Shown here in pieces: positions 1 to 7,446 of a stretch of DNA of 64,000 nucleotides. The stretch lies in contig CAVQVO010000002.1 in the NCBI GenBank assembly GCA_963717115.1, forward strand, positions 496,001-560,000, read 5' to 3'. The translations under genes were made by a program, and so were the position numbers. The stretch is from JBBQUN01 sp963717115. GTDB taxonomy: Bacteria; Actinomycetota; Acidimicrobiia; Acidimicrobiales; SZUA-35. Below the pieces are notes generated by a model. That model saw only the letters and a list, made by a program, of their open reading frames with translations, was not told the origin of the DNA and did not search any database. Each line of letters begins with the position of its first letter. Position 1 is the first letter of the stretch.

Positions 1-2
1 TC

Positions 3-74
3 GTGCACTGGACCCCCGGAACCGCCATTCGTATCGGGCGCCCCCGCTTCGCCCGGCCCCCGGGCCGCGACTGA
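3..74 (+). CDS. Possible C-terminal tail of a gene entering from the left edge
   Basis: The frame ending in TGA at 72-74 reads 23 sense codons, almost all with G or C in the third position, as in neighbouring real genes. The tail reads roughly VHWTPGTAIRIGRP and ends PPGRD. There is no start in the window, so this would be the last few residues of a plus-strand gene upstream of the esterase. The piece is too short to assign a family, and a chance open frame is possible in DNA this rich in G+C. Confidence 0.3.
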   Translation: MHWTPGTAIRIGRPRFARPPGRD

Positions 75-126
75 ACCCCGTCCGGCGGCCTCGACCCGAA
101 CCCGGGCGAGGTGACACGATGCGGCC

Positions 127-1068
127 ATGCCACTGCTCCCCGACGTCGCCGCCGTCCTCGACGCCCTCGCCGCGCTCGGCGCTCCACCGCTGAGCGCCGG
201 AACCCCCGAACAGGCCCGGATCAACTACGCCCGGGCCCCCAAACCGGCCGGAGAGCTCATGGAGCGGGTCGAGGATCGGGTCGTACCCGGACCCGCCGGC
301 GACGTTCCCGTCCGGGTGTACACACCCACCGACGATCCCGACCCGGCGCTCATCGCCTTCTTCCACGGCGGCGGGTGGGTGCTGTCGGGCGTCGACGGCC
401 ACGACAGTCTGGCTCGTCGCATCGCCGCACGAACCGGGGCCGTCGTCGTCTCGGTCGACTACCGCCTGGCCCCGGAGCACCCCTTTCCCGCGCCCCACGA
501 CGATTGCTGGGCGGTCACCACCTGGCTGGCAGGACACGGCCGAGAGGTCGGCGGCGATCCGGCCCGGCTCGCCGTCGCCGGCGACTCCGCCGGGGGCAAC
601 CTTGCCGCCGGCGTGGCGCTGCGAGCGAGAGACGAAGGACTCGAGCTCGCCTTCCAGCTGCTGATCTACCCGTGCCTCGACACCGACGCCAACCGACCGT
701 CCATGGTCGACAACGCGACCGGCTACTTCCTCGAAACCGTCGACATGATGTGGTTCTGGGATCAGTTCGTCCCGACCGAGGAGCGGACGAATCCCTATGC
801 CGTCCCGATGCGCGCCGAGCACGTGCGAGGTCTCGCTCCGGCCCTCATCCAGACCGCCGAGTACGACCCCCTGCGCGACGAGGGGGAGGCGTGGGGCGCT
901 CGCCTGGCCGAGGCCGGCGTTCCGGTCACCGTCACCCGTTACGACGGCGTGGTCCACGGCTTCGTCAGCCGTTGGGAGCAGATGGCGCGGGCCCTCGACG
1001 CCCACGACGAGATCGGCGCCATCGTCGGCTCGGCCCTCGCTCGCCGGCCGGGCCGACCTACGAGATGA
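127..1068 (+). CDS. Alpha/beta hydrolase, HSL-type esterase/lipase
   Basis: A 313-residue cytoplasmic serine hydrolase of the hormone-sensitive-lipase branch, expected to hydrolyse short-chain carboxylic esters. The oxyanion-hole motif HGGG lies at residues 80-83 and the nucleophile elbow GDSAG at 152-156 (Ser154). Asp247 (in AEYDPLRDE) and His277 (in DGVVHGF) complete a plausible triad. The length is normal for the family and there is no signal peptide. A CACGAT hexamer 6 nt before the ATG resembles the short-spaced -10 boxes seen elsewhere here, so the mRNA may be leaderless. Its 3' end overlaps the convergent DUF4870 gene by 11 bp. The fold is certain; the substrate is unknown. Confidence 0.9.
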   Translation: MPLLPDVAAVLDALAALGAPPLSAGTPEQARINYARAPKPAGELMERVEDRVVPGPAGDVPVRVYTPTDDPDPALIAFFHGGGWVLSGVDGHDSLARRIAARTGAVVVSVDYRLAPEHPFPAPHDDCWAVTTWLAGHGREVGGDPARLAVAGDSAGGNLAAGVALRARDEGLELAFQLLIYPCLDTDANRPSMVDNATGYFLETVDMMWFWDQFVPTEERTNPYAVPMRAEHVRGLAPALIQTAEYDPLRDEGEAWGARLAEAGVPVTVTRYDGVVHGFVSRWEQMARALDAHDEIGAIVGSALARRPGRPTR

Positions 1069-1585
1069 ACCGGATCGTCAGCGGGTAGCGGTAGTACTCG
1101 CCCCGGTTGGCGGCGACGGCGGCGACGATGTGCAGGATCACGACGCCGATGGCCAGGAACGGCAGGGCGATGAACAGGAAGATCCCGACGAGCACGAACA
1201 GCAGGATGAACGACACGATGATGTAGGCGAACGAATAGATGGCGATCGAGATGGCGAAGTTGAGGGCCTCGGCCGCCTGATCCCGCACGAACCGCGACTC
1301 GTCCTTCTTGATCAGGTAGATGATGAGCGGACCGAGGAAGGTCGCCACCAGCCCGAGCAGGTGGGCGAGCATCGCCATGGTCCGCTCGTCGGCGGTCGTG
1401 CCGTTCGGGCCGACCATGGCCACGCCGGGAGCCGGGGCAACGCCGCCAGGCGGGGCCACCCCCGGGGGGCCGGCGCCGACGCCGGGCGCCGTGTGCGATG
1501 TCCAGTCCGATCCGTCCCAGTACCGTTGATTGCCCTCGGGGGTCGGGTACCAACCGGCCGGGGCTCCCTCACCCTCGTTCGTCAT
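1058..1585 (-). CDS. DUF2510-DUF4870 membrane protein
   Basis: A 175-residue membrane protein. The N-terminus carries a DUF2510 motif (PAGWYPTPEG, then RYWDGSDWT), common on actinobacterial membrane proteins. A Pro/Gly/Ala-rich linker follows, then a DUF4870 domain: about three hydrophobic helices with the family sequence LAHLLGL, a cytosolic KKDES segment, and DQAAEALNF. I chose the ATG at 1585 because DUF2510 begins just after it and a CACAAT box sits 6 nt upstream; the in-frame start at 1627 would add 14 unlikely residues. The function of the family is unknown. It is convergent with the esterase. Confidence 0.85.
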   Translation of the reverse strand: MTNEGEGAPAGWYPTPEGNQRYWDGSDWTSHTAPGVGAGPPGVAPPGGVAPAPGVAMVGPNGTTADERTMAMLAHLLGLVATFLGPLIIYLIKKDESRFVRDQAAEALNFAISIAIYSFAYIIVSFILLFVLVGIFLFIALPFLAIGVVILHIVAAVAANRGEYYRYPLTIRFIS

Positions 1586-1649
1586 GGGGCCATTGTGGCA
1601 CTGCCGGACGCCGCGCACCGAGAGCAATTCGTCGTGTCGGCGCGATCGG

Positions 1650-3740
1650 TCAGGCTCGGGCCCGCGGCTCGATCCGCACGAGGTTGTCGTGGAAGACCGC
1701 TCCCCGGCCCATGTCGGAGTCGGCCTCGTTCACGGTGGCGTTGACGCCCTGGCGCCACCAGCCCTTGGTGGTCGCGGCCAAGCCCCGTCGGACGTCGTCG
1801 CTCAGTCGCAGCGTCGCGTCGAACGATCCCCGCTCGTTCACCACGCAGACGTCCTGCCCGTCGACCAGACCGACGGCCGAGGCGTCGTCGGGATGGATCG
1901 TGACCGGCGGGGCGCCGGTCCTCGCCAGCGTCACCCGGGTCCCGGCGAAGACCGAGTTGATGTGCCACTCGCTCGCCGGTGCGACGAGATGGAACGAACC
2001 GGCGCCGGTGGCTGCGGGGACGGCGGTTTCCGCGGGGGGCCGGAACTCGGGCACCAGACCGTGACCGTCGCGTCGGGCCCGCTCGCTCGCGAACTCGAAG
2101 CGTCCGCTACCGGTCTTGAACCGATCGACGAAAGGCCGGTAGGGGTCGGCATCGGGGACGCGGACGAAGCCCTCGGCCCGCAGACGATCGAGCGTGATCC
2201 CGGCCCGTCGATAAGCCGGCGTGTCGAGCAACAACTCGGCGTAGTCGAGATCCCCCAGGTGGAGTTCGGGATCGTCGTAGCCCATCGCCGTTGCCAGTCG
2301 ACGAAAGATCTCGGTGTGGCTGAGGCACTCGCCGGGCGGTTCGACCGCCGGCTCGTTCCAGTTCAGGTACAGGTGGGCGAACGAGTCGTTCATCTCGTGA
2401 TGCTCGTGCTGCATGGTCGACGGCAGCAGGAGGTCGGCGTAGTCGGCGGTCTCGGTCTGATAGAGGTCGATGACGACGGTGAACAGGTCGGGTCGTTCGA
2501 GACCGCGCCGGACGAGTTCGGTCTGGGGATTCGAGACCATCGGATTGGCGCCGTAGACGATCAGGGCCTCGACCGGGTCCTCGAGCGCCGTGAGATTGTG
2601 ACCGAGGTTCGTCGTGGCCAGCGACCGGGCCGGCGGACCGAGATCGGGCCGGTCGGCGGCGTGGTGGTTCAGACCGTAGGCATCGCCGGTCGAATAGACC
2701 AGACCGCCCCCGCGGTGGCGGTAGGAACCCAACAGCGCCGGCAGGCACGACACCGCTCGAGCGGCCTGGCCGCCGTTGGCGTGGCGTTGCATGCCCTGGC
2801 CGAGCTTCACGAACAACGGTCCCCACGTCGTGCCGGCGGGGCTGGGGCTGCCGGCCTGGCGTTCGACGAGCAGCTCGATCAAGGCGGCGATCTGGGCGGC
2901 CGGAACGCCGGTGACCTCGGCCGTTCGGTCGAGCGTCCATCCTCCGAGCGATCCCGCGAACTCGTCGAAGCCGACCGTTGCCTCGGCGACGAAGGCCTTG
3001 TCGACGGCGCCGGCATCGATGATGCCCTGGCACAGCCCGAGCGCCAGGGCGCCGTCGGTTCCCGGGATCGGAGCCAGGTGTCGATCGGCCCGGCGGGCGG
3101 TGCGGTTGGCGATCGGATCGATGACGACGATCTCGGCGCCGTTGGCCCGGGCCTGTTCGACGAACGGCCACCAGTGCTGGTTGGCGACCAGCGTGTTGGA
3201 TCCCCAGATGATCACGACCCCGGCCAGCACGACGTCCTCGGGATCGATCCCGGCCGCGGTTCCGGTGGTGTAGCCGAGCCCGACATGCCCGCTGACCGAG
3301 CAGATCGAGATCTGGTGACGCGATGCTCCCATCCGGTGCCACAGGCGACGAGGACCCGCCGCTCCCTGGATCCACCCGACGTTGCCCGTACCCGGGAACG
3401 GCCAGATGGCCTCACCGCCCGAACGCTCGATGATCTCGCTGAACCTCCCCGCGATTTCGGCCAGGGCCTCGTCCCAACCGATCGGCTCGAAGCGGCCTTC
3501 GCCCTTGCGGCCGACCCGTCTCATCGGGTGCAGGAGCCGGCCGGGATCGACGGCGAAGTCGAGCCACGGGTTGACCTTCTTGCAGAGCCCACCGCGCGTG
3601 AACGGGTGATCGGGGTTCCCGCGCAGCTTGACCGCCCGACCGGCTTCGTCGACGGTGACCAGCCAACTGCACGCATCGGGGCAGTCGAGTGGACACGAAC
3701 CGCGGACGGTTCGCAGGCCATCGGTGGGTCGATCGGTCAT
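1650..3740 (-). CDS. Molybdopterin (bis-MGD) oxidoreductase, DMSO-reductase superfamily
   Basis: A 696-residue enzyme of the DMSO-reductase superfamily. The N-terminus has a 4Fe-4S cysteine cluster (CPLDCPDAC, with a further Cys in GGLCKK), then the Mo-bisMGD binding regions (WGSN, DP.ANRTA, YGANP) and the C-terminal molydopterin-binding domain from about residue 580. There is no Tat signal, so it is probably cytoplasmic. The donor or acceptor cannot be read from sequence; relatives are annotated loosely as formate-dehydrogenase-like or TMAO-reductase-like. The region equivalent to the formate dehydrogenase Sec/Cys (SICSVSGHVG) has no TGA. The ATG overlaps the stop of the S4 gene as ATGA, so the two are probably translationally coupled. 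MoaC and MoaA at the far end of the window could supply the cofactor. Confidence 0.88.
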   Translation of the reverse strand: MTDRPTDGLRTVRGSCPLDCPDACSWLVTVDEAGRAVKLRGNPDHPFTRGGLCKKVNPWLDFAVDPGRLLHPMRRVGRKGEGRFEPIGWDEALAEIAGRFSEIIERSGGEAIWPFPGTGNVGWIQGAAGPRRLWHRMGASRHQISICSVSGHVGLGYTTGTAAGIDPEDVVLAGVVIIWGSNTLVANQHWWPFVEQARANGAEIVVIDPIANRTARRADRHLAPIPGTDGALALGLCQGIIDAGAVDKAFVAEATVGFDEFAGSLGGWTLDRTAEVTGVPAAQIAALIELLVERQAGSPSPAGTTWGPLFVKLGQGMQRHANGGQAARAVSCLPALLGSYRHRGGGLVYSTGDAYGLNHHAADRPDLGPPARSLATTNLGHNLTALEDPVEALIVYGANPMVSNPQTELVRRGLERPDLFTVVIDLYQTETADYADLLLPSTMQHEHHEMNDSFAHLYLNWNEPAVEPPGECLSHTEIFRRLATAMGYDDPELHLGDLDYAELLLDTPAYRRAGITLDRLRAEGFVRVPDADPYRPFVDRFKTGSGRFEFASERARRDGHGLVPEFRPPAETAVPAATGAGSFHLVAPASEWHINSVFAGTRVTLARTGAPPVTIHPDDASAVGLVDGQDVCVVNERGSFDATLRLSDDVRRGLAATTKGWWRQGVNATVNEADSDMGRGAVFHDNLVRIEPRARA

Positions 3741-4120
3741 TCCCGGCTCCGCAGTCGTTCGATTTCGCGTCGATCCCGCTTGGTCGGCCGACCGGCGCCC
3801 CGCTCGCGGTGTGCGAACACCGCCAGGCCGACCTCGCCGGGATCTCGTGGCGGCAGCGCCGGCGAACGGTCGTCGAAGCACTCGGCCGCCCGGGCCGCCG
3901 AGACCCGCTTCTCGATGATCTCGACCACGCCGTAGACGAGGGTGCGATCCCTCCGGCGGGCCGTCACCTCGTCGCCGACGGCGATCTTCGTCGCGGCCTT
4001 GGCGATCTCGGCGTTGACCAGCACCTTGCCGGCACCACAGGCGTCGCCGGCCTGAGTTCGGGTCTTGTAGGCCCGGACCGACCACAGCCACTTGTCGACT
4101 CGGGTGGACGCGGTGCTCAC
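3737..4120 (-). CDS. S4-domain RNA-binding protein (Hsp15/RlbA-like)
   Basis: A 127-residue basic protein beginning with an S4 RNA-binding fold (RVDKWLWSVRAYKTRTQA, then GKVLVNAEIAK), the signature of the Hsp15/YrfH heat-shock group that binds stalled 50S subunits with nascent chains. The start is GTG at 4120; no better ATG lies upstream. Its stop overlaps the molybdopterin oxidoreductase start by 4 bp (ATGA). The partner role in ribosome rescue is known only for E. coli Hsp15 and is an inference here. Confidence 0.85.
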   Translation of the reverse strand: MSTASTRVDKWLWSVRAYKTRTQAGDACGAGKVLVNAEIAKAATKIAVGDEVTARRRDRTLVYGVVEIIEKRVSAARAAECFDDRSPALPPRDPGEVGLAVFAHRERGAGRPTKRDRREIERLRSRE

Positions 4121-4183
4121 GGCCCCAGTCTGGCAGCACCGACCGAGGATCGCGAGCGGTTTTCGGTCGAGCGGTTCACCGCA

Positions 4184-4265
4184 CCGAGAAGACCCTCACA
4201 CCGAGAAGACCCTCACACCGAGAAGACCCTCACACCGAGAAGACCCTCACACCGAGAAGACCCTG
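4184..4265. repeat. 17-bp tandem repeat at the 3' end of the HD gene
   Basis: Nearly five head-to-tail copies of the 17-mer CCGAGAAGACCCTCACA (four perfect copies from 4184 to 4251 plus about 14 bases). The copy nearest the gene contains the last codons and the TGA stop of the minus-strand HD-domain gene (stop at 4249-4247). The array is therefore the 3' end of that gene amplified downstream of its own stop. It fills most of the gap before the S4 gene. It has no spacers, so it is not a CRISPR array. Confidence 0.95.
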
Positions 4266-4813
4266 CGCACCATCGGCTCGAAGTACTCGAGCGGCGCCGA
4301 CACGTAATCGGCATCGAACGCCGTCTGGTCGTACTTGGCGCAGAACTCCTCGGTGTACTCGAAGTACGGCGAGTCCCGGAACTCCTCCCGGGCATTGCCG
4401 TCCATCCCGATGTAGTCCCAGAAGTAGTAGCCCTGGAAGATGCCGTGCTTGGCCACCATGAAATGGTTGGCCTCCGACACCCGCCCCTTGACCAGGGTCG
4501 CGGCGATCTCGGGATGGTTGTAGGGAGCCAGGGTGTCGCCGATGTCGTGGACCAGCGCGCACACGACGTACTCCTCGTCGCGACCGTCCCGCTCGGCCCG
4601 GGTGGCGGTCTGGAGGCTGTGTTCGAGCCGGGTCACGGGGAACCCCCCGATGTCGGCTTCGAGGTTGCGCAACAACTGCATCACGTTGTCGGCGACCCGA
4701 TTCTGCGTGTGCGCGAGCTGGGGCACGATCTTGGCCCAGTCCTCGGCGGTCGACTCCTCGAAACTCTTGAACGAGGTGAGACGGGCCTGGGTCGGTTTGG
4801 CGAGATCGGTCAT
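4247..4813 (-). CDS. HD-domain protein, PhnZ/MIOX-like mixed-valence diiron oxygenase candidate
   Basis: A 188-residue HD-superfamily protein. Ligands visible in order are His65 (LEHSLQTA), His89-Asp90 (VHDIGD), His117 (NHF), His123 (AKHG) and Asp162 (KYDQTAFD). This H-HD-H-H-D pattern, and the phrase LEHSLQ near the N-terminus, resemble PhnZ, the diiron oxygenase that cleaves 2-amino-1-hydroxyethylphosphonate, more than nucleotide phosphohydrolases. No phosphonate genes are nearby, so the substrate is open. A TAACGT box lies 6 nt before the ATG. The C-terminus (RRVFSV) is encoded by the first unit of the 17-bp tandem repeat. Confidence 0.8.
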   Translation of the reverse strand: MTDLAKPTQARLTSFKSFEESTAEDWAKIVPQLAHTQNRVADNVMQLLRNLEADIGGFPVTRLEHSLQTATRAERDGRDEEYVVCALVHDIGDTLAPYNHPEIAATLVKGRVSEANHFMVAKHGIFQGYYFWDYIGMDGNAREEFRDSPYFEYTEEFCAKYDQTAFDADYVSAPLEYFEPMVRRVFSV

Positions 4814-4819
4814 GGCGTC

Positions 4820-4825
4820 ACGTTA
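4820..4825 (-). promoter_or_regulatory. Predicted -10 box TAACGT, leaderless start of the HD gene
   Basis: TAACGT on the minus strand ends 6 nt before the ATG of the HD-domain gene, and no Shine-Dalgarno sequence intervenes. It fits the TANNNT spacing shared by many genes in this window. Confidence 0.5.
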
Positions 4826-4865
4826 GTGGCCGCCCGAGCACCCGCGAAAGCCGCCCACCCCCGAA

Positions 4866-5031
4866 GTTCCGAGGGGGCTCCGTACGGCCCCGCCGACGGT
4901 GGCCCCTCGGTTGTCGGGAAGCGACGGGGGCCCCTCGGTTGGGTGGCCACCAGCAACCCGGTCCCGAGGTTCCGAGGGGGCTCCGTACGGCCCCGCCGAC
5001 GGTGGCCCCTCGGTTGTCGGGGAAGCGACGG
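4866..5031. repeat. Two-copy intergenic repeat with CCGAGGGG/CCCCTCGG hairpin
   Basis: Two copies of a roughly 62-bp element, at 4866-4927 and 4969-5031 (103-bp period), nearly identical through GTTCCGAGGGGGCTCCGTAC and on to the GCGACGG end. In each copy the arms CCGAGGGG (4869-4876; 4972-4979) and CCCCTCGG (4903-4910; 5006-5013) can form an 8-bp stem. A partial third CCCCTCGGTT lies between them. The elements fill the 263-bp gap between rsmI and the HD gene, both minus strand. They could attenuate read-through or be a small repeat family; no coding potential is seen. Confidence 0.85.
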
Positions 5032-5076
5032 TGGCTCCTCGGTTTGGGGCGGGGTGCGGGGGCGGTGCGGGCAGCG

Positions 5077-5922
5077 TCAGAGGGCGTTGGCGAGGGCGTA
5101 GACGTGGCGCTTGGGGGCGCCGGTGGTGGCCACCACCGCAGCGACGGCGTCACGAGTGGAGGCACCGGCGGCGAGTTCGGCCCGCAGGAGCGAACGGAGC
5201 TGTTCGTCGGTGTGGGCGACCGAGTTCGACGGGGCGCCGTCGAGCACGATCACGAACTCGCCTCGGGTCCCGGCATCGTCGAAGTGCCGACCGACGTCAC
5301 CCAATCGGCCCCGCACCACGTCCTGGTGCATCTTCGTGAGCTCCCGGGCCACGGCGACACGGCGCTCGGCGCCGCAGACGCCGGCGAGGTCGGCCAGGGT
5401 GGCCACGACACGCCGGGGCGATTCGTAGAGGACGACCGTGCGCCGCTCGGACCCGATCGCCTCCAATCGTTCGGCTCGCTCCCGCCCCTTGCGGGGCAGG
5501 AAGCCCTCGAACACGAACCGCTCGGTCGGCAACCCGCTGGCGACCAGCGCCGTGGTCATCGCCGTTGGTCCCGGTACGACGTCGACCTCGAGGCCGGCGT
5601 CGAGCACGGCGCGCACCAGGCGCTCCCCGGGATCGGAGATCCCGGGCATGCCGGCGTCGGACACCACGGCCACGGTCTGACCGGCGCGGATCCGTTCGAC
5701 GACGTCGGCGCAGCGGGCCAACTCGGTGTGTTCGTTCGCGACGAGGAACGGGGGCCGATCGATCCCCAGGTGTGCGCACAATCCGCCGGTGCGGCGAGTG
5801 TCCTCACAGGCGATCACCGAGGACGTGGTCAGGACCTCGACGGCCCGGGGCGAGAGATCACCGAGGTTCCCGATCGGCGTGCCCACCACCACGAGCCTCC
5901 CGGCCGGCGGGGTCTCGATCAC
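5077..5922 (-). CDS. rsmI: 16S rRNA (cytidine1402-2'-O)-methyltransferase RsmI
   Basis: A 281-residue SAM-dependent methyltransferase (tetrapyrrole-methylase fold) that 2'-O-methylates C1402 of 16S rRNA at the decoding centre. The family motifs GTPIGNLGDLSPRA, CEDTRRT, DAGMPGISDPG, and FEGFLPRKG are present. I place the start at GTG 5922, which overlaps the DUF192 stop as GTGA and puts GRLVVVGTPIGN near the N-terminus as in known RsmI; an ATG at 5961 would add 13 residues inside the DUF192 gene. The length matches the E. coli enzyme closely. Confidence 0.95.
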   Translation of the reverse strand: MIETPPAGRLVVVGTPIGNLGDLSPRAVEVLTTSSVIACEDTRRTGGLCAHLGIDRPPFLVANEHTELARCADVVERIRAGQTVAVVSDAGMPGISDPGERLVRAVLDAGLEVDVVPGPTAMTTALVASGLPTERFVFEGFLPRKGRERAERLEAIGSERRTVVLYESPRRVVATLADLAGVCGAERRVAVARELTKMHQDVVRGRLGDVGRHFDDAGTRGEFVIVLDGAPSNSVAHTDEQLRSLLRAELAAGASTRDAVAAVVATTGAPKRHVYALANAL

Positions 5923-6278
5923 TCGCGGATCTCGAGTTCGTCGCCGATCTTGAGTTCCCAATCGCCGAACGCACCAGCAGCCGCCTCGAGAACCGCTCGC
6001 GCCCGCAGGATCGGCGCCGAGACCCGATTGCGGTGCAGGCGAAGGGTCTTGATCACGACGTCGTCCTCATCGAGGAGGGCGATGTCGAGGTCGAACTTCA
6101 TGCCGATCGAATGCACCGACCGCACGCCCCGCAACAGGATCGCACCATCGAAGTCGTCGCGTCCGAGCAGACCGCGGGCCTTGCCCTTGCGCCCGACCGG
6201 GATCTCGAGCGATGCCAGGACCCGGCCGTCACGCACCAGCCAGCACTCCGAAACCGCACTCGACGACCCTTCGGCCAT
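5919..6278 (-). CDS. DUF192 family protein
   Basis: A 119-residue DUF192 protein: GRKGKARGLLGRDDFDGAIL, HSIGMKFDLDIALLD, then LEAAAGAFGDW and the closing IGDELEI. The HSIGM-x-F-x-LD core is diagnostic. No lipobox or signal peptide is present, unlike some relatives that are exported. The function is unknown. It lies 9 bp after ychF and overlaps rsmI by 4 bp (GTGA), so ychF-DUF192-rsmI probably form one transcript. Confidence 0.88.
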   Translation of the reverse strand: MAEGSSSAVSECWLVRDGRVLASLEIPVGRKGKARGLLGRDDFDGAILLRGVRSVHSIGMKFDLDIALLDEDDVVIKTLRLHRNRVSAPILRARAVLEAAAGAFGDWELKIGDELEIRE

Positions 6279-6287
6279 GATCAGACC

Positions 6288-7391
6288 TCAAACGTTGAAA
6301 CGAATGTCGACGACGTCACCATCTTGCACGACGTAGTCCTTGCCTTCGGACCGGATCTTGCCGATCTCCTTGGCCTTGTGCCAGGACCCGATCTCGACCA
6401 GTTCATCCCAACGAATGGTCTCGGAGCGGATGAACCCCCGCTGGAGATCGGAGTGGATCTTGCCTGCACATTCCGGAGCGGTCGAACCGACCCGGAAGGT
6501 CCAGGCCCGGGTCTCCTGCGGGCCGGTCGTGAGGAACGTCCGCAGGCCGAGCACGTGGTAGGCCGCCTGGATGAACCGAGGGAGCGCCCCCTCACCGAGA
6601 CCCAGGGCATCGAGCATCTCGGCGCGGTCCTCGGGATCGAGTTGGGCGGCCTCGGCCTCGAGCTGGATGCTCGCACCGAACACGTTGCCCACCTCGGAGC
6701 CGTCGTCGTTGCGGTCGATCGTGCCCAGCTCGGCGACGATCGGGGCGATGATCTCGTCGACCCGGTCGAGTTGGTCCTCGCCGATGTTGACGATGGCCAA
6801 CACCGGCTTGTTGGTGAGCAGGAACCAGGACCGCAGCTGGGCACGATGCTCGTCGCCGAGCGTGCTTCGGTACAGCGGCGTGCCCTCGGCCAGGAAGGCC
6901 AGGGCCGCCTCGGCCGCCGCCACCTCGGGCTGCATCGACTTGTCGGCGCGGGCGGCCTTGCGTTTCTTGTCGATCTGGCGCTCGACGGTGTCGAGGTCGG
7001 CGAGGGTGAGCTCGGTCTCGACGATGGCCAGGTGCTCCATCGGATCGTGAGGCCCCGGAACGTCGTCGTCCTCGAATGCCCGCAGGACGAACACGATGGC
7101 GTCGACTTCCCGGATGCCCGACAGGAACTTGTTGCCGAGGCCCTCACCCTGCGAGGCACCGGCGACGAGCCCGCCGATGTCGTTGAACTGCACCGTGGCG
7201 TGCACGATCTTCTTCGATCCGCTCATCGCCGCCAAGGCGTCGAGTCGGGGATCGAAGACCTTGGCGACGCCGATGTTGGGGTCGGTCGTCGCGAAGGCGT
7301 ACGGCGCGGCCAGAGCGCTCCCACCCGTCAAGGCGTTGTAGAGCGATGACTTGCCGGCGTTTGGCAGACCGACGAACCCGAATTTCTCCAT
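6288..7391 (-). CDS. ychF: YchF/OLA1-type redox-regulated ATPase
   Basis: A 367-residue Obg-family P-loop protein binding the ribosome. It has the G1 motif GLPNAGKSSLYNAL (residues 6-19), DIGGLVAGASQGEGLGNKFL (switch II region), the relaxed G4 NIGE instead of NKxD (hallmark of ATP rather than GTP preference), a coiled coil around 130-200, and a C-terminal TGS domain ending GDVVDIRFNV. A TATCCT box 8 nt before the ATG suggests a leaderless or nearly leaderless transcript. Confidence 0.97.
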   Translation of the reverse strand: MEKFGFVGLPNAGKSSLYNALTGGSALAAPYAFATTDPNIGVAKVFDPRLDALAAMSGSKKIVHATVQFNDIGGLVAGASQGEGLGNKFLSGIREVDAIVFVLRAFEDDDVPGPHDPMEHLAIVETELTLADLDTVERQIDKKRKAARADKSMQPEVAAAEAALAFLAEGTPLYRSTLGDEHRAQLRSWFLLTNKPVLAIVNIGEDQLDRVDEIIAPIVAELGTIDRNDDGSEVGNVFGASIQLEAEAAQLDPEDRAEMLDALGLGEGALPRFIQAAYHVLGLRTFLTTGPQETRAWTFRVGSTAPECAGKIHSDLQRGFIRSETIRWDELVEIGSWHKAKEIGKIRSEGKDYVVQDGDVVDIRFNV

Positions 7392-7399
7392 GGCCGACC

Positions 7400-7405
7400 A
7401 GGATA
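7400..7405 (-). promoter_or_regulatory. Predicted -10 box TATCCT upstream of ychF
   Basis: TATCCT on the minus strand, 8 nt before the ychF ATG. It matches the TANNNT class found before other starts in the window, with slightly longer spacing. Confidence 0.4.
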
Positions 7406-7446
7406 TGAGCGGGCTCCGCGGTCCCCTCGCGGCCGTTGCGCAGCGC

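Noticed and set aside
1650..3740. Selenocysteine in the molybdopterin oxidoreductase, as in formate dehydrogenase
   Set aside because: No in-frame TGA; the equivalent region reads SICSVSGHVG.
1530..3935. Long plus-strand open frame opposite the molybdopterin oxidoreductase
   Set aside because: No motif, biased composition, and the minus strand encodes a clear enzyme here.
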